Shown here: piece after piece, positions 55,017 through 63,507 of the stretch
Layout: the number at the start of each line of letters is the position of its first letter
Numbering within the stretch: position 1 is the stretch's first letter
Origin: PR03 sp964353555
GTDB lineage: Bacteria > Myxococcota_A > UBA9160 > PR03
Reading direction: 5' to 3'
Length of the DNA: 64,000 bases
Assembly: GCA_964353555.1 (NCBI GenBank)
Contig: CAYGWM010000006.1
Span: forward strand, 15,303 to 79,302
The notes under the pieces: generated by a model
The model's input: the letters and a program-made list of their open reading frames with translations, nothing else
Told to the model about the DNA's origin: nothing
Databases searched by the model: none
Program-made: the position numbers and the translations under genes

Positions 55017-56441
55017 ATGGCAACTCCGCGATCCGTGCTGGTGGTCGACGACGATTCCGCGATGCGGGAGATGGTCGTGTCCATGCTCGAGGACCAGGGC
55101 ATTCACGCGCGTGCTGCCGCCAGCGCGGACGAGGCGATCGAGCGGCTGACCGAGTTCGATTGCGACGTGGTGGTGTCCGACATCCGCATGCCCGGCAAGA
55201 CGGGCATCGACCTGCTCGGTCAAATCCGCGAGCTGCGTCCCGACACGCCCGTCGTGCTGATGACGGCCTTCGGCAGCATCGACTCCGCCGTCGAGGCGAT
55301 GCAGGCCGGCGCCTTCGACTACGTGACCAAGCCCTTCAAGCGCGACGCACTGCTGGTCACGGTCGAGCGCGCCTTCGAACGCCGCGCGCTCGAAGAGGAG
55401 AACCGCAGGCTGCGCCGCGCGGTCGATCAGACCGCGTCATTCGGCGACCTGATCGGCAATAGCCCCGCGATGCGCGAGATCTTCGCGCTGGTGCGCAAGA
55501 TCGCCGACGGCCGCTCGAGCGTGCTGATCACCGGCGACAGCGGCACCGGCAAGGAAGTCGTTGCGCGCACGATCCATTTTTCGGGCGCCCGCGCCGCGCG
55601 ATCGTTCGTACCGATCAACTGCACCGCGATCCCGGAGGGCCTGCTCGAGAGCGAACTCTTCGGCCATGTGCGGGGTGCGTTCACCGGCGCGCACGTGACG
55701 AAACGCGGCCTCTTCGAGCAGGCCGCCGGCGGAACGCTGTTCCTCGACGAGATCGGCGACATGGGACTGGGCCTGCAGGGCAAGTTGCTGCGCGTGCTCC
55801 AGGACCGCGAGATCCGCCCCGTCGGCGGAACCCAGTCGGTGAAGGTGGACGTGCGCATCATCGCCGCCACCAATCGCGACTTGGCTGCCGAGATCGAAGC
55901 GGGCCGCTTCCGGCGCGACCTCTTCTACCGGCTCAACGTGATCCCGATCGAGATCCCGCCGCTGCGCGATCGACCCGAGGACATTCCCGTGCTCGCGGAG
56001 GCGTTCCTGCGCCGGCACGCGGACGGCAAGCCGCGGCGGTTGTCGCCGGCCGCGATGGAATGCTTGAAGCGCAATCGATGGGAGGGCAACGCACGCGAAC
56101 TCGAGAATGTGATCGAGCGCGCGCTCGCGCTTTCCGACAGCGCCGAGATCGGCCCCGCGGACCTGCCGCTCGTGGACGTAGACGTGCCCGATACGCTCGA
56201 CGCGCCGAGTCTCGTGCGCGACGCACTCGAGCGACGCGCCACGCTCGCGCAACTCGAAGACCTTTACGTCGATCAGGTGCTCGAGCACACCCACGGCAAC
56301 AAGGTGCAGGCCGCGCGGATCCTGGGTATCAACCGACGGACGCTTTACCGGCGCGGCGATCGGCGCAGCGAGCGCGACGGGTCCGACGGCGGGGGCGAAG
56401 ATCTGCCGGAGTCCGAGGCAACGACGGGGAGGTCTCGATGA
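55017..56441 (+). CDS. NtrC-type sigma-54-dependent response regulator
   Basis: 474 residues. Receiver domain (1-120) with acidic pocket VVDDD and phosphorylated Asp55 in VVVSDIRMPG. AAA+ domain with Walker A GDSGTGKE, GAFTGA (about 220, in HVRGAFTGAHV), Walker B FLDEIGDMG and R-fingers. Fis-type HTH at the C-terminus (NKVQAARILGINRRTLYRR). Unlike the protein at 4615 it has an intact GAFTGA, so it can activate sigma-54 promoters. Start at 55017 places the receiver 7 residues in; ATG at 54984 is an alternative. ATGA overlap with the UspA gene. Confidence 0.92.
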   Translation: MATPRSVLVVDDDSAMREMVVSMLEDQGIHARAAASADEAIERLTEFDCDVVVSDIRMPGKTGIDLLGQIRELRPDTPVVLMTAFGSIDSAVEAMQAGAFDYVTKPFKRDALLVTVERAFERRALEEENRRLRRAVDQTASFGDLIGNSPAMREIFALVRKIADGRSSVLITGDSGTGKEVVARTIHFSGARAARSFVPINCTAIPEGLLESELFGHVRGAFTGAHVTKRGLFEQAAGGTLFLDEIGDMGLGLQGKLLRVLQDREIRPVGGTQSVKVDVRIIAATNRDLAAEIEAGRFRRDLFYRLNVIPIEIPPLRDRPEDIPVLAEAFLRRHADGKPRRLSPAAMECLKRNRWEGNARELENVIERALALSDSAEIGPADLPLVDVDVPDTLDAPSLVRDALERRATLAQLEDLYVDQVLEHTHGNKVQAARILGINRRTLYRRGDRRSERDGSDGGGEDLPESEATTGRSR

Positions 56442-56893
56442 GCTTGTTCCGGACGATTCTGGTCCCGATCGATTTCTCCGAGCACGCGGCTCTTGCGCTC
56501 GAGACGGCAATCCAGCTGGCGCACGATTCCGGCGGGCGATTGCAGCTGCTGCACGCCTACGAGATTCCGCTCGGCACGATCCCGCCCTACGGCGTCGCGA
56601 TCCCCGACTCGCTGCTCACCGACGTGCGCGACGCGGCGGCGCGCCGACTCGCGAAGGCGGCGAGCAAGGTCGAGGCGGCCGGTGTCGCGTGCGAAACGCA
56701 GATCCTGCACGCATCGCCCGCCGAGGGCATCGCCGAGGCGGCGCGCGCGTGCGGCGCCGATCTGATCGTGATGGGGACGCGCGGGCTCACGGGTCTTCGC
56801 CACGTGCTGCTCGGCAGCGTGGCCGAACGCACCGTGCGCCTGGCGCCCTGCCCCGTTCTCACCGTGAAGCACAAGACCGAAGCGCCATCCTGA
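56438..56893 (+). CDS. Universal stress protein UspA-family 1
   Basis: 151 residues. Usp fold with TILVPIDFSEHAALALE at the N-terminus and the ATP-binding motif G-x2-G-x9-G-S in MGTRGLTGLRHVLLGSVAERTV. ATP-binding Usps accompany energy limitation, dormancy and oxygen stress. Starts within the response regulator stop (ATGA), so it is cotranscribed with it. Confidence 0.92.
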   Translation: MSLFRTILVPIDFSEHAALALETAIQLAHDSGGRLQLLHAYEIPLGTIPPYGVAIPDSLLTDVRDAAARRLAKAASKVEAAGVACETQILHASPAEGIAEAARACGADLIVMGTRGLTGLRHVLLGSVAERTVRLAPCPVLTVKHKTEAPS

Positions 56894-56909
56894 CGCGCGA
56901 GGAGATCCT

Positions 56910-57362
56910 TTGGCCCATTTCAAACGAATCCTGGTTCCGGTCGACTTCTCGAAGCACGCCGAAACGGCCCTCGATCTCGCGATCGAACTCGCCAAGGAGG
57001 GCGGCGGCGAGATTCATCTGCTGCACGCGTACGAGCTTCCCGCCAGCGTGACGATGGCGTACGGCGTCGCGATTCCGCAGAGCGTGTGGGACGGCGTGCA
57101 AGAAGCCGCCGCCAAGAAGCTCTCCGAATCGCTCGCGCGGGTGAAGGCGGCGGGCATCAAGGGCACCACGCATCTGCTGACGGCGCCGGCGGCCGACGCG
57201 ATCGCGGAGACGGCTACAGCGCAGCACGCGGACCTGATCGTGATGGGTACGCGTGGCCTCACTGGGCTCAAACACGTGCTACTCGGCAGTGTCGCCGAGC
57301 GCACGATCCGAATCGCCCCGTGTCCGGTGCTGACGGTGAAGGGCAAGCCCGAAGCGTCGTAG
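56910..57362 (+). CDS. Universal stress protein UspA-family 2
   Basis: 150 residues, from TTG with GAGGAG six bases upstream; no ATG is available. It is a close paralogue of the preceding gene (RILVPVDFSKHAETALD; MGTRGLTGLKHVLLGS). Tandem Usp pair, 16 bp apart, likely one operon with the response regulator. Convergent with the potassium channel. Confidence 0.9.
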   Translation: MAHFKRILVPVDFSKHAETALDLAIELAKEGGGEIHLLHAYELPASVTMAYGVAIPQSVWDGVQEAAAKKLSESLARVKAAGIKGTTHLLTAPAADAIAETATAQHADLIVMGTRGLTGLKHVLLGSVAERTIRIAPCPVLTVKGKPEAS

Positions 57363-57365
57363 TAC

Positions 57366-58427
57366 TCAGCGCGGTCTGGCGACCAGCTCCGCCAGCCGCG
57401 TCACGTTCTCGCGATCCCCGACCACGACGACGCGATCGCCGGCCCGCAGCGCCACGTCGGCCGCCGGGTTGAGCACCAGCGGATCGCGATCACGCTTGAT
57501 CGCAACGACCGAAACGTGGACGCGATGGGCACCCAGTTCCCCGAGCGCGGTTCCAGCGAGCGCGGAGTCACTCGGGATCACCACTTCTTCGAGGTCGATC
57601 TCGCTGCCGCCGCCGGGCGACGCGAGTTCCATGAAATCCGCGACGGCAGGCCGCAGGATCGCGTGCGCAAGGCGTTGTCCGCCGAGGTGATACGGCGAGA
57701 CCACCTGCCGCGCGCCGGCGCTGCGCAGTCGCCGCACGCCCGCCTCGGTCTCGGCGCGCGCGTGAACCGCAATCGTCGGGTTCGCCTCGCGCGCTGCGAG
57801 CGCGATGAAGACGTTGATGGCTTCGCTGCCCGTCGCGGCGACGATCGCCCGGGCCCGTGCGATGCCGGCACTCTCGAGTACGCCCTCGTCGGCGGCCGAA
57901 GCGAGCAGCACGGGATGCGGCCCATCCTCGAGCCGCGCCACGACGACGGGATCTTCGTCGATGATCACCTGCGCGACGCGGCTGCGTGCGAGTTCGCCAC
58001 CGACGCTCTGTCCGAGTCGCCCGTAGCCGCAGACGATGACGTGGTCCTCCATCGTGGCGAGCAGTCGGTCCATCGATTTCCTCCCCATCCAGTCACGGAC
58101 GCGGCCCGCGATCAGGAACTCCGCCGCGGCAGCCACCGTGTAGAGCGCCGTGCCGACGCCGACCAGGATGAATCCCGCCGCGAACAGCCTTCCGCCCGGG
58201 CCCAGTGGTTGCGCCTCGCCGTAGCCCACCGTCGAGAGCGTCGTCACTGCCATATAGAAGCCGTCGATCCAGCTCATCTCGCCAAACCACGTGAAGCCGA
58301 GCGTCCCCAAGCCGATCAGCATCGCGAGGACAGCGAGCCCCACCTGGAGATGACGCGCCGTTGTGGCGTCGCGGTCGCGCGCGCCGCGCAGCTGCGACGC
58401 ATGGTCTCGCTGGAATACGCTTTCCAT
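57366..58427 (-). CDS. Potassium channel with TrkA-N/TrkA-C domains
   Basis: 353 residues. Two membrane helices flank a pore loop with the selectivity filter TLSTVGYGE (about residue 66), like single-subunit prokaryotic K+ channels. Then RCK/TrkA-N (IVCGYGRLGQSVGGEL) and a TrkA-C domain (about 255-353) that bind nucleotides or calcium. Convergent with uspA. ATG at 58427 chosen as the last start before the pore domain with a plausible length. Confidence 0.88.
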   Translation of the reverse strand: MESVFQRDHASQLRGARDRDATTARHLQVGLAVLAMLIGLGTLGFTWFGEMSWIDGFYMAVTTLSTVGYGEAQPLGPGGRLFAAGFILVGVGTALYTVAAAAEFLIAGRVRDWMGRKSMDRLLATMEDHVIVCGYGRLGQSVGGELARSRVAQVIIDEDPVVVARLEDGPHPVLLASAADEGVLESAGIARARAIVAATGSEAINVFIALAAREANPTIAVHARAETEAGVRRLRSAGARQVVSPYHLGGQRLAHAILRPAVADFMELASPGGGSEIDLEEVVIPSDSALAGTALGELGAHRVHVSVVAIKRDRDPLVLNPAADVALRAGDRVVVVGDRENVTRLAELVARPR

Positions 58428-58448
58428 CGCGCGGAATCTCACCGATCC

Positions 58449-58466
58449 TCGCGCGTAGCGCGAGAG
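58449..58466. other. GC hairpin near the potassium channel start
   Basis: CTCGCGC and GCGCGAG pair over a three-base loop. No T run follows. Could be a leader structure for the channel gene, read on the minus strand. Confidence 0.35.
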
Positions 58467-58471
58467 GGATG

Positions 58472-58504
58472 CGAATACACCGCGGCTACGAACGAGTGTA
58501 TTCG
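58472..58504. promoter_or_regulatory. Inverted repeat CGAATACAC-N15-GTGTATTCG
   Basis: Nine-base perfect arms 15 bp apart, in an AT-rich stretch directly upstream of, and touching, the sigma-54-like -24 box at 58503. It could be an operator for a dimeric regulator or an enhancer-type site. Confidence 0.5.
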
Positions 58505-58518
58505 GCATGCCGATTGCG
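58503..58518 (+). promoter_or_regulatory. Candidate sigma-54 promoter of the COG2187-like gene
   Basis: CGGCATG-CCGA-TTGCG, GG/GC spacing correct. Predicted start near 58530, 41 bp before the ATG. Confidence 0.55.
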
Positions 58519-58570
58519 TCGCGAGCGGGTAGCCAGTCACGATTTCGCATCGGCTGAGGATTCAAAACCC

Positions 58571-60184
58571 ATGCAGCGGCTCCCCGCCAGTCTCGCCCGA
58601 GATCTCTCGCGCAAAGCGGCGCATCCGCACGACCCCGACGCACGAGCCGGCGTCGAGTGGGTCCAGACCCATCTCTCCCACGTCTTCTTGACTCGCACGC
58701 GCGTCTACAAGCTGCGCAAGCCGGTCGATCTCGGCTTCGTCGATTTCTCGACGCGCGCACGCCGCAACGCCGATTGCCTGCGCGAAGTCGCGCTGAACCG
58801 GCGCCTGGCGGCGAACGTGTACCTCGGCGTCGCCCCGATCGAGCGCGCGCGAGACGGCTTTCGCGTCGGCGCCATCGACACCGAGTCGCGGAATCTCGAT
58901 GCTGCGCGCGAACACGTCGTCGTGATGCGGCGACTGCCCGCCGGCTGCGACGCGCTCTCGATGCTCGAGCGCGGCACACTGCGCCCCGCGCAACTCGACG
59001 CGGTGGCGCTGCGCCTCGCCCGCTTCCACCAGACCCACGGGCTCGGCCGACCGAGCCCGTGGTCGCGCGCCGCATGGTTCGCCCGCGTGCAAGCTCCCGT
59101 CGCTGCGAATCTGCGACTGCTCGAGACGAGCGCGGGTCGACTCTATCCGCGCGCACTATGGACCCGGTTGTGCGCACGAGCGAGCGCGTTCGCGGTCGCC
59201 CACCGTGCCGACTTCGAAGCACGGCGCGCGGCTGGCCGCGCCGTCGATGGTCACGGTGACGTGCATCTGCAACACGTCTGGTTCGAGCCGGGATCGCGCG
59301 AGCCGACGCTGATCGACTGCATCGAGTTCAACGATGAACTGCGCCGCATCGACGCCGCAGCGGAGGTCGCCTTCCTGGCGATGGATCTGCTCTACCGCCG
59401 CCGTGCACGGCTCGCCGATCGCTTCCTGCGCGTCTACGCGGAATGCGCCGACGACTTCGAGCTGTACCGCGTACTCGACTACTACCTGAGCTACCGCGCG
59501 GCGGTGCGCGCGAAGGTGGCCGCAATTGCCGCCGACGATCCCGCGATCGACGCTGGCCAGCGCAACGCCGCCGCGCAGAGCGCGCGCCGCCATCTGGCGC
59601 TCGCGCTGCGCGCGCTCGTGCCGCGACCGATCGGTGCGGTCGTGCTGATGGCTGGCATCGTCGGGACGGGCAAGAGCACCGCGGCGGAGATCGTCGCAGA
59701 CGCGACCGGCGGCGTCGTGATCGCTTCCGATCAGGTGCGCAAGCGATTGCGCGGCATGGCGGCGACGGATCGCAGCGGCGCCGCAGCGGGACTCTACTCG
59801 CAGGTCGCGCGCGACCGCGTATACGAGGCGATCCTCACGCGGGCCGCCGCCGTGGTCGATTCCGGGCGCGTAGCAGTGCTCGACGCGACGTACGCGCGCC
59901 AGCGGCAGCGTGCGGCAGCGCTGCGCTTCGCGAAGCAGCGCGGCGTTCCCCTCTGGATCGTCGAGACCCGCGCACGGCGCGCGACCACGCTCGCGCGCCT
60001 TTCGCGGCGTGAAGCGCGCGGCGACTCCGCATCCGATGCGGGGCCCGCGCGCCATGCCGCGAGCGTCGCGGAGTTCGAAGCGCTTGCGCCGCCGCGCGGC
60101 GTTCGCCGCCACATCGCGCGCACCGACGTCGCCGGCTGGCGGGTCGCGCTACGCCGCGCGGCCCGTGCATGGCGCGCGCCCTGA
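58571..60184 (+). CDS. COG2187-like APH domain plus AAA-type kinase protein (Rv2004c-like)
   Basis: 537 residues. N-terminal aminoglycoside-phosphotransferase-like domain: VYKLRKPVDLGFVDFS with the ATP-binding Lys, then HGDVHLQHVWFEP (catalytic loop) and LIDCIEFNDELRRIDAAAEV. C-terminal P-loop kinase domain (GIVGTGKSTAAEIV near 365) with a lid (RARRATTLARLSRRE). The same two-domain order is seen in Rv2004c of Mycobacterium tuberculosis, a DosR-regulon gene. Substrate unknown. Its neighbours are Usp and CBS genes. Confidence 0.82.
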   Translation: MQRLPASLARDLSRKAAHPHDPDARAGVEWVQTHLSHVFLTRTRVYKLRKPVDLGFVDFSTRARRNADCLREVALNRRLAANVYLGVAPIERARDGFRVGAIDTESRNLDAAREHVVVMRRLPAGCDALSMLERGTLRPAQLDAVALRLARFHQTHGLGRPSPWSRAAWFARVQAPVAANLRLLETSAGRLYPRALWTRLCARASAFAVAHRADFEARRAAGRAVDGHGDVHLQHVWFEPGSREPTLIDCIEFNDELRRIDAAAEVAFLAMDLLYRRRARLADRFLRVYAECADDFELYRVLDYYLSYRAAVRAKVAAIAADDPAIDAGQRNAAAQSARRHLALALRALVPRPIGAVVLMAGIVGTGKSTAAEIVADATGGVVIASDQVRKRLRGMAATDRSGAAAGLYSQVARDRVYEAILTRAAAVVDSGRVAVLDATYARQRQRAAALRFAKQRGVPLWIVETRARRATTLARLSRREARGDSASDAGPARHAASVAEFEALAPPRGVRRHIARTDVAGWRVALRRAARAWRAP

Positions 60185-60238
60185 AGAGCAGCGGAGCCCG
60201 AGCGCGTCGTGCGCGGGCGCCTCGACTAGAATCCCCCG

Positions 60239-60733
60239 ATGCCGCGCGCCGCAAGCTCCACGCCCGTTCCGGAATCCTCCGCCGTCTCGGCGAGCCCGCT
60301 GCGGTGGACGCGCGCTGGGATCCTGGCGCTCTATCCGATCTGGGTGTTCTACCCGTTGCTGCTGCTCGGCGCGGTCGCGATCGGAATGCCGGCCGATGCG
60401 GGCGGCCGAGTGGCGCTCTTCCCGCCGGTGTTCGTGAACCTCGGGCTGCTCTGGGGGTTCGGGCGCACGCTGCGCGCAGGACGCATGTCGATGGTGGAGC
60501 GCTTCGCGCGGCGCATCGACGGCGAGCTGGCGCCGGAGCGGATCCGCTACTGCCGCGCCGTGACCCGGGTGTGGTGCGGCTTCTTCGTCGTGAATGCGCT
60601 CGTCGCGGCGGGCCTGGCGATCGCGGCGCCCGTCGCCTGGTGGGCGCTCTACACCGGCGTGTTGGCGTACGTCGCGATGGCAGCGCTCCTGGTGGGCGAG
60701 TACGCCGTCCGGCGCATCCGCTTCCGCTGCTGA
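60239..60733 (+). CDS. COG4648-type membrane protein
   Basis: 164 residues with about four membrane helices (LALYPIWVFYPLLLLGAVAI, ALFPPVFVNLGLLWGFGRTL and two later). IRYCRAVTRVWCGFFVVNALVAAGLAI is the family's conserved segment. In aryl-polyene-type clusters this family sits with acyltransferase, glycosyltransferase and ketosynthase genes, as in part here. Function unknown. Confidence 0.75.
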   Translation: MPRAASSTPVPESSAVSASPLRWTRAGILALYPIWVFYPLLLLGAVAIGMPADAGGRVALFPPVFVNLGLLWGFGRTLRAGRMSMVERFARRIDGELAPERIRYCRAVTRVWCGFFVVNALVAAGLAIAAPVAWWALYTGVLAYVAMAALLVGEYAVRRIRFRC

Positions 60734-60735
60734 GT

Positions 60736-61707
60736 TCAGGCGGAGAGAGTGTCCGAGACGCGCTCGCTTTCAGCGGCGCCGGTCGCATCGGCGGCATCGG
60801 CGGGATCGGGCCAGAACGGTGCGAACTGGAACCACTGTGTCGGGTGGCCGCGCACCACATCCTCGAGCTGGCGCACCGCCTCGTACATCACGCGGTCGAG
60901 AACCGCGGGGTCGCGCGCCTCGCGCGGCACGTCGATCCGCTGGCCCGCTTCGATGTGGTAGTGCCGCGGCCCCACGCGGAGCACGAAGACGGGCACGACC
61001 GGCGCATGGGCCAGACGCGCGAGCACGAATGGTCCAGAAGGAAACGGCGCCGGCGCGCCGAGGAACGGGAGCATCCGCACGCCGCCCGCACCGAGCGCGC
61101 GGTCGAACTGGATCGCCACGATCTCGTTGCGTCGCAGCGCGCTGACGAGACCGAGCGAGGAGAACACCGACGTGTCGGAGAGAACCAGCCGCATGCCGGC
61201 GTGCTCGCGCGCGCTGCGCACGAAGTCCTGGCTCGTGGCGTTGATCTCATGGGCCATCACCACGTTCACCGGGCGGCCGAGATCGCGCAGTGCCTTGGCC
61301 GCGATGTCCCAGCTCCCGAGGTGACCCGTGAGTACGACGACGCCGCGTCCGTCGGCGAGCGCCTGTCGCACCGGGTCGGGCTCAGGCCGGTCGACGCGCA
61401 ACGGTCCGGGTCGCGGCGAGTACTGCTCCATCGCTTCGCTCGTGCAGAACGCGAATTCCGAAAACAGCCGCAGCGCCGCCCAGCTCGCCGTCCGGTGGTC
61501 CGCGTGCAGCAACTGCTGGAGGTTGCCGATCGCGCCGCGGCGCCGGTCGGGCAACAGTGCGAAGAGCACGGCCGCTACCACGGGCGGCGCCCTGCGCTTG
61601 AACCACTCGGGCGCGTGCACCGAGCCGAAGGTGGCGAGCCGTCGCCACCACACGCCGTCGACACCAAGGGAGAGGGCCAGGCGGCAGAGGAACGCGGGGG
61701 GCGGCAT
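60736..61707 (-). CDS. LpxL/HtrB-like lysophospholipid acyltransferase
   Basis: 323 residues. Acyltransferase motif GHLGSWD (about residue 128; H-x4-D) and GVRMLPFLGAPAPFPSGP with the conserved GP. Single N-terminal membrane-near segment. Transfers an acyl chain to a lipid A-like or polyene acceptor at the inner face of the membrane. Convergent with the COG4648 gene (2-bp gap). Confidence 0.85.
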   Translation of the reverse strand: MPPPAFLCRLALSLGVDGVWWRRLATFGSVHAPEWFKRRAPPVVAAVLFALLPDRRRGAIGNLQQLLHADHRTASWAALRLFSEFAFCTSEAMEQYSPRPGPLRVDRPEPDPVRQALADGRGVVVLTGHLGSWDIAAKALRDLGRPVNVVMAHEINATSQDFVRSAREHAGMRLVLSDTSVFSSLGLVSALRRNEIVAIQFDRALGAGGVRMLPFLGAPAPFPSGPFVLARLAHAPVVPVFVLRVGPRHYHIEAGQRIDVPREARDPAVLDRVMYEAVRQLEDVVRGHPTQWFQFAPFWPDPADAADATGAAESERVSDTLSA

Positions 61708-61841
61708 GCGGATCCACCAAGTACTTGCTGCCCGAGCGCGCTGCCAGCCCGCGCGCGAAGAAAGGCGCGATCCGCGGGTCGCTCCTGCGAATCGGCTCGG
61801 CCCGATTGACAGGGCGGCGACCGCCGGGCGAGCCTGCCGCC

Positions 61842-62522
61842 ATGCTCGAGGTCGCCGTGCTCATTGCTGCGCTCGACTGCGAGGCGACCGTCGGCGCAGT
61901 GGTCCGGGGCGCCCGGACCCATGCCCCGCACGTGCTGGTCGTCGACGATGGATCCCGCGACGCGACCGCCGACGCCGCCAAGGCGGCCGGCGCCGAGGTC
62001 GTGCGCTTCGCCGCGAACCGCGGCAAGGGCGCGGTATTGCGCACCGGGATGCGTATCCTGCTCGAGCGCGGAGCGACCCACGCGCTCACGATGGACGGCG
62101 ACGGCCAGCACCTGGCGAGCGCGCTTCCCGCGCTGCTCCGCGCCGCCGCCGCCGATCCGCATGCGCTCGTCCTCGGTGCACGCCTGCACGAGCCCGGCTC
62201 GCTCGCGCCGATCCGGGTCTTCGGCAACCGCTTCGCGAACCGCTGGGTGCGGATCGCCTGCGGTGCCGCGCTCGACGACACGCAGTCCGGGTTGCGCGTC
62301 TATCCGCTGCGCGAGACGCTGGCGCTCGGCTGCCGCTCCGATCGCTTTGCCTTCGAAACGGAGGTCCTGATCCGCGCGACGCGCGCCGGCCTGGCGATCC
62401 GCTCGATCCCCGTCGCCGTCCACAACCCCTCGCCCGGCGAGCACACCAGCCACTTCCGCGTCTTCTCCGACTCGCTGCGCATCGTTCTCACCGTCGTGGG
62501 GCTGATGTTGCGGGTGTGGTGA
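61842..62522 (+). CDS. Family 2 glycosyltransferase (polyprenol-phosphate-type)
   Basis: 226 residues, GT-A fold: LVVDDGSRDAT, TMDGDGQHLASALPALL (DxDGQH) and FETEVLIRATRAG. It lacks C-terminal membrane helices of polyprenol-phosphate glycosyltransferases, ending with one hydrophobic helix (IVLTVVGLMLRVW). ATG at 61842 is the last before the GT fold. Third gene of the set resembling aryl-polyene lipid clusters. Confidence 0.82.
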   Translation: MLEVAVLIAALDCEATVGAVVRGARTHAPHVLVVDDGSRDATADAAKAAGAEVVRFAANRGKGAVLRTGMRILLERGATHALTMDGDGQHLASALPALLRAAAADPHALVLGARLHEPGSLAPIRVFGNRFANRWVRIACGAALDDTQSGLRVYPLRETLALGCRSDRFAFETEVLIRATRAGLAIRSIPVAVHNPSPGEHTSHFRVFSDSLRIVLTVVGLMLRVW

Positions 62523-63507
62523 CGGCGGGCATGCAGACGCGGATCGCCCGCGGGAGCACGTGCAGCCGGTAACACGGCGCCGCGTCGATCTCCTCGCCGT
62601 CGATCAGCGCGGCGACCGGCCGATCGGGCTCGACCAGGATCTCGCGGGCGCGGAGCAGCAGCGGGCTCGGCGCAGCGTGCGCGCCGTGCAGCACGCGCAG
62701 GTAGCGAAGCCACGCGCGCGGGTACTCGGCGACGTAGCGCGCCGCCGAGGCGACCGCGTGCAGGTCGAGCAGGCCGTCGGCGCAGTCGTTCTCGCCGTCG
62801 AAGCGCAGCGGTCCTGCGTAGACCGGCGCGTTGGTCACGACCGCGTTGTAGAGCGTGCGCCGCTCCTCGACGCCGTCGAGAACGATCCGCGCGCCGAAGC
62901 GCCGCTGCGCCGATCCGAAACGAAGCGCGAAGCTCGCCAGGTAGAGGCCGTAGCCGGTGCGCGCGCCGGCCGCTTCGAAATGGCGCTGCATCCGGTTGCG
63001 CAGCCGCAGGATCTCGCCATCGAGGCCCACCGCGAAGGCGCCGAGGAAGGGCCGTTCGCCGACGAAGCCCACGTCGATCGCGCGGTGCGCGCCACTCGTG
63101 ATGGCCGCGACGGCCAGCTCGACCGCGCGATCGCGTTCGCGGCGAAGCGAGCGGAGCCCGAACGATCGCGCCGTGTTGTTTCCGGTGCCGAGCGGAAGGA
63201 TCGCGAGCGCGGGCCTCGCTTCCTCGGGCAGCCGCAGCAGCGCAGCCACGACGAGGCCGACCGTCCCATCGCCGCCCGCCGCGACGGCGACGTCGGCACG
63301 CGCCTGCTCGAGCGCCTCGGCGATGCGGCTGGCATCGTCGGCGTCGCCGCGCGTCTCCACCTCGGCCACGACACAGCTCGACGCGCGCAGCCTCGCGATT
63401 GCCGCCGCGGCGACGCGTGCGCGCGGCCCCGCACAAGGACGCGGGTTCACGACGAGCGCAACGCGAGGGACGCGAAGCTCGGTGTGCGCCGAGCGCTGAT
63501 CCGACAG
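62488..63507 (-). CDS. Diacylglycerol kinase-like lipid kinase, probable CTG start
   Basis: DAGK-catalytic fold: VAAGGDGTVGLVV, LPLGTGNNTARSFG and a C-terminal beta domain (IDGEEIDAAPCYRLHVLP). Upstream of the only GTG (63450) the frame continues with RVPRVALVVNP, the first strand of the fold, so GTG would truncate it. CTG at 63507 has GGGAGAG five bases before. CTG is inferred; with it the protein is 339 residues. Ends overlap the convergent glycosyltransferase by 35 bp. Confidence 0.8.
   Translation of the reverse strand: MSDQRSAHTELRVPRVALVVNPRPCAGPRARVAAAAIARLRASSCVVAEVETRGDADDASRIAEALEQARADVAVAAGGDGTVGLVVAALLRLPEEARPALAILPLGTGNNTARSFGLRSLRRERDRAVELAVAAITSGAHRAIDVGFVGERPFLGAFAVGLDGEILRLRNRMQRHFEAAGARTGYGLYLASFALRFGSAQRRFGARIVLDGVEERRTLYNAVVTNAPVYAGPLRFDGENDCADGLLDLHAVASAARYVAEYPRAWLRYLRVLHGAHAAPSPLLLRAREILVEPDRPVAALIDGEEIDAAPCYRLHVLPRAIRVCMPAVTTPATSAPRR

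Noticed and set aside
58427..59222. Long N-terminal extension of the potassium channel frame
   Set aside because: It would overlap the COG2187-like gene and adds an Arg-rich, non-homologous stretch; ATG at 58427 suits the family.
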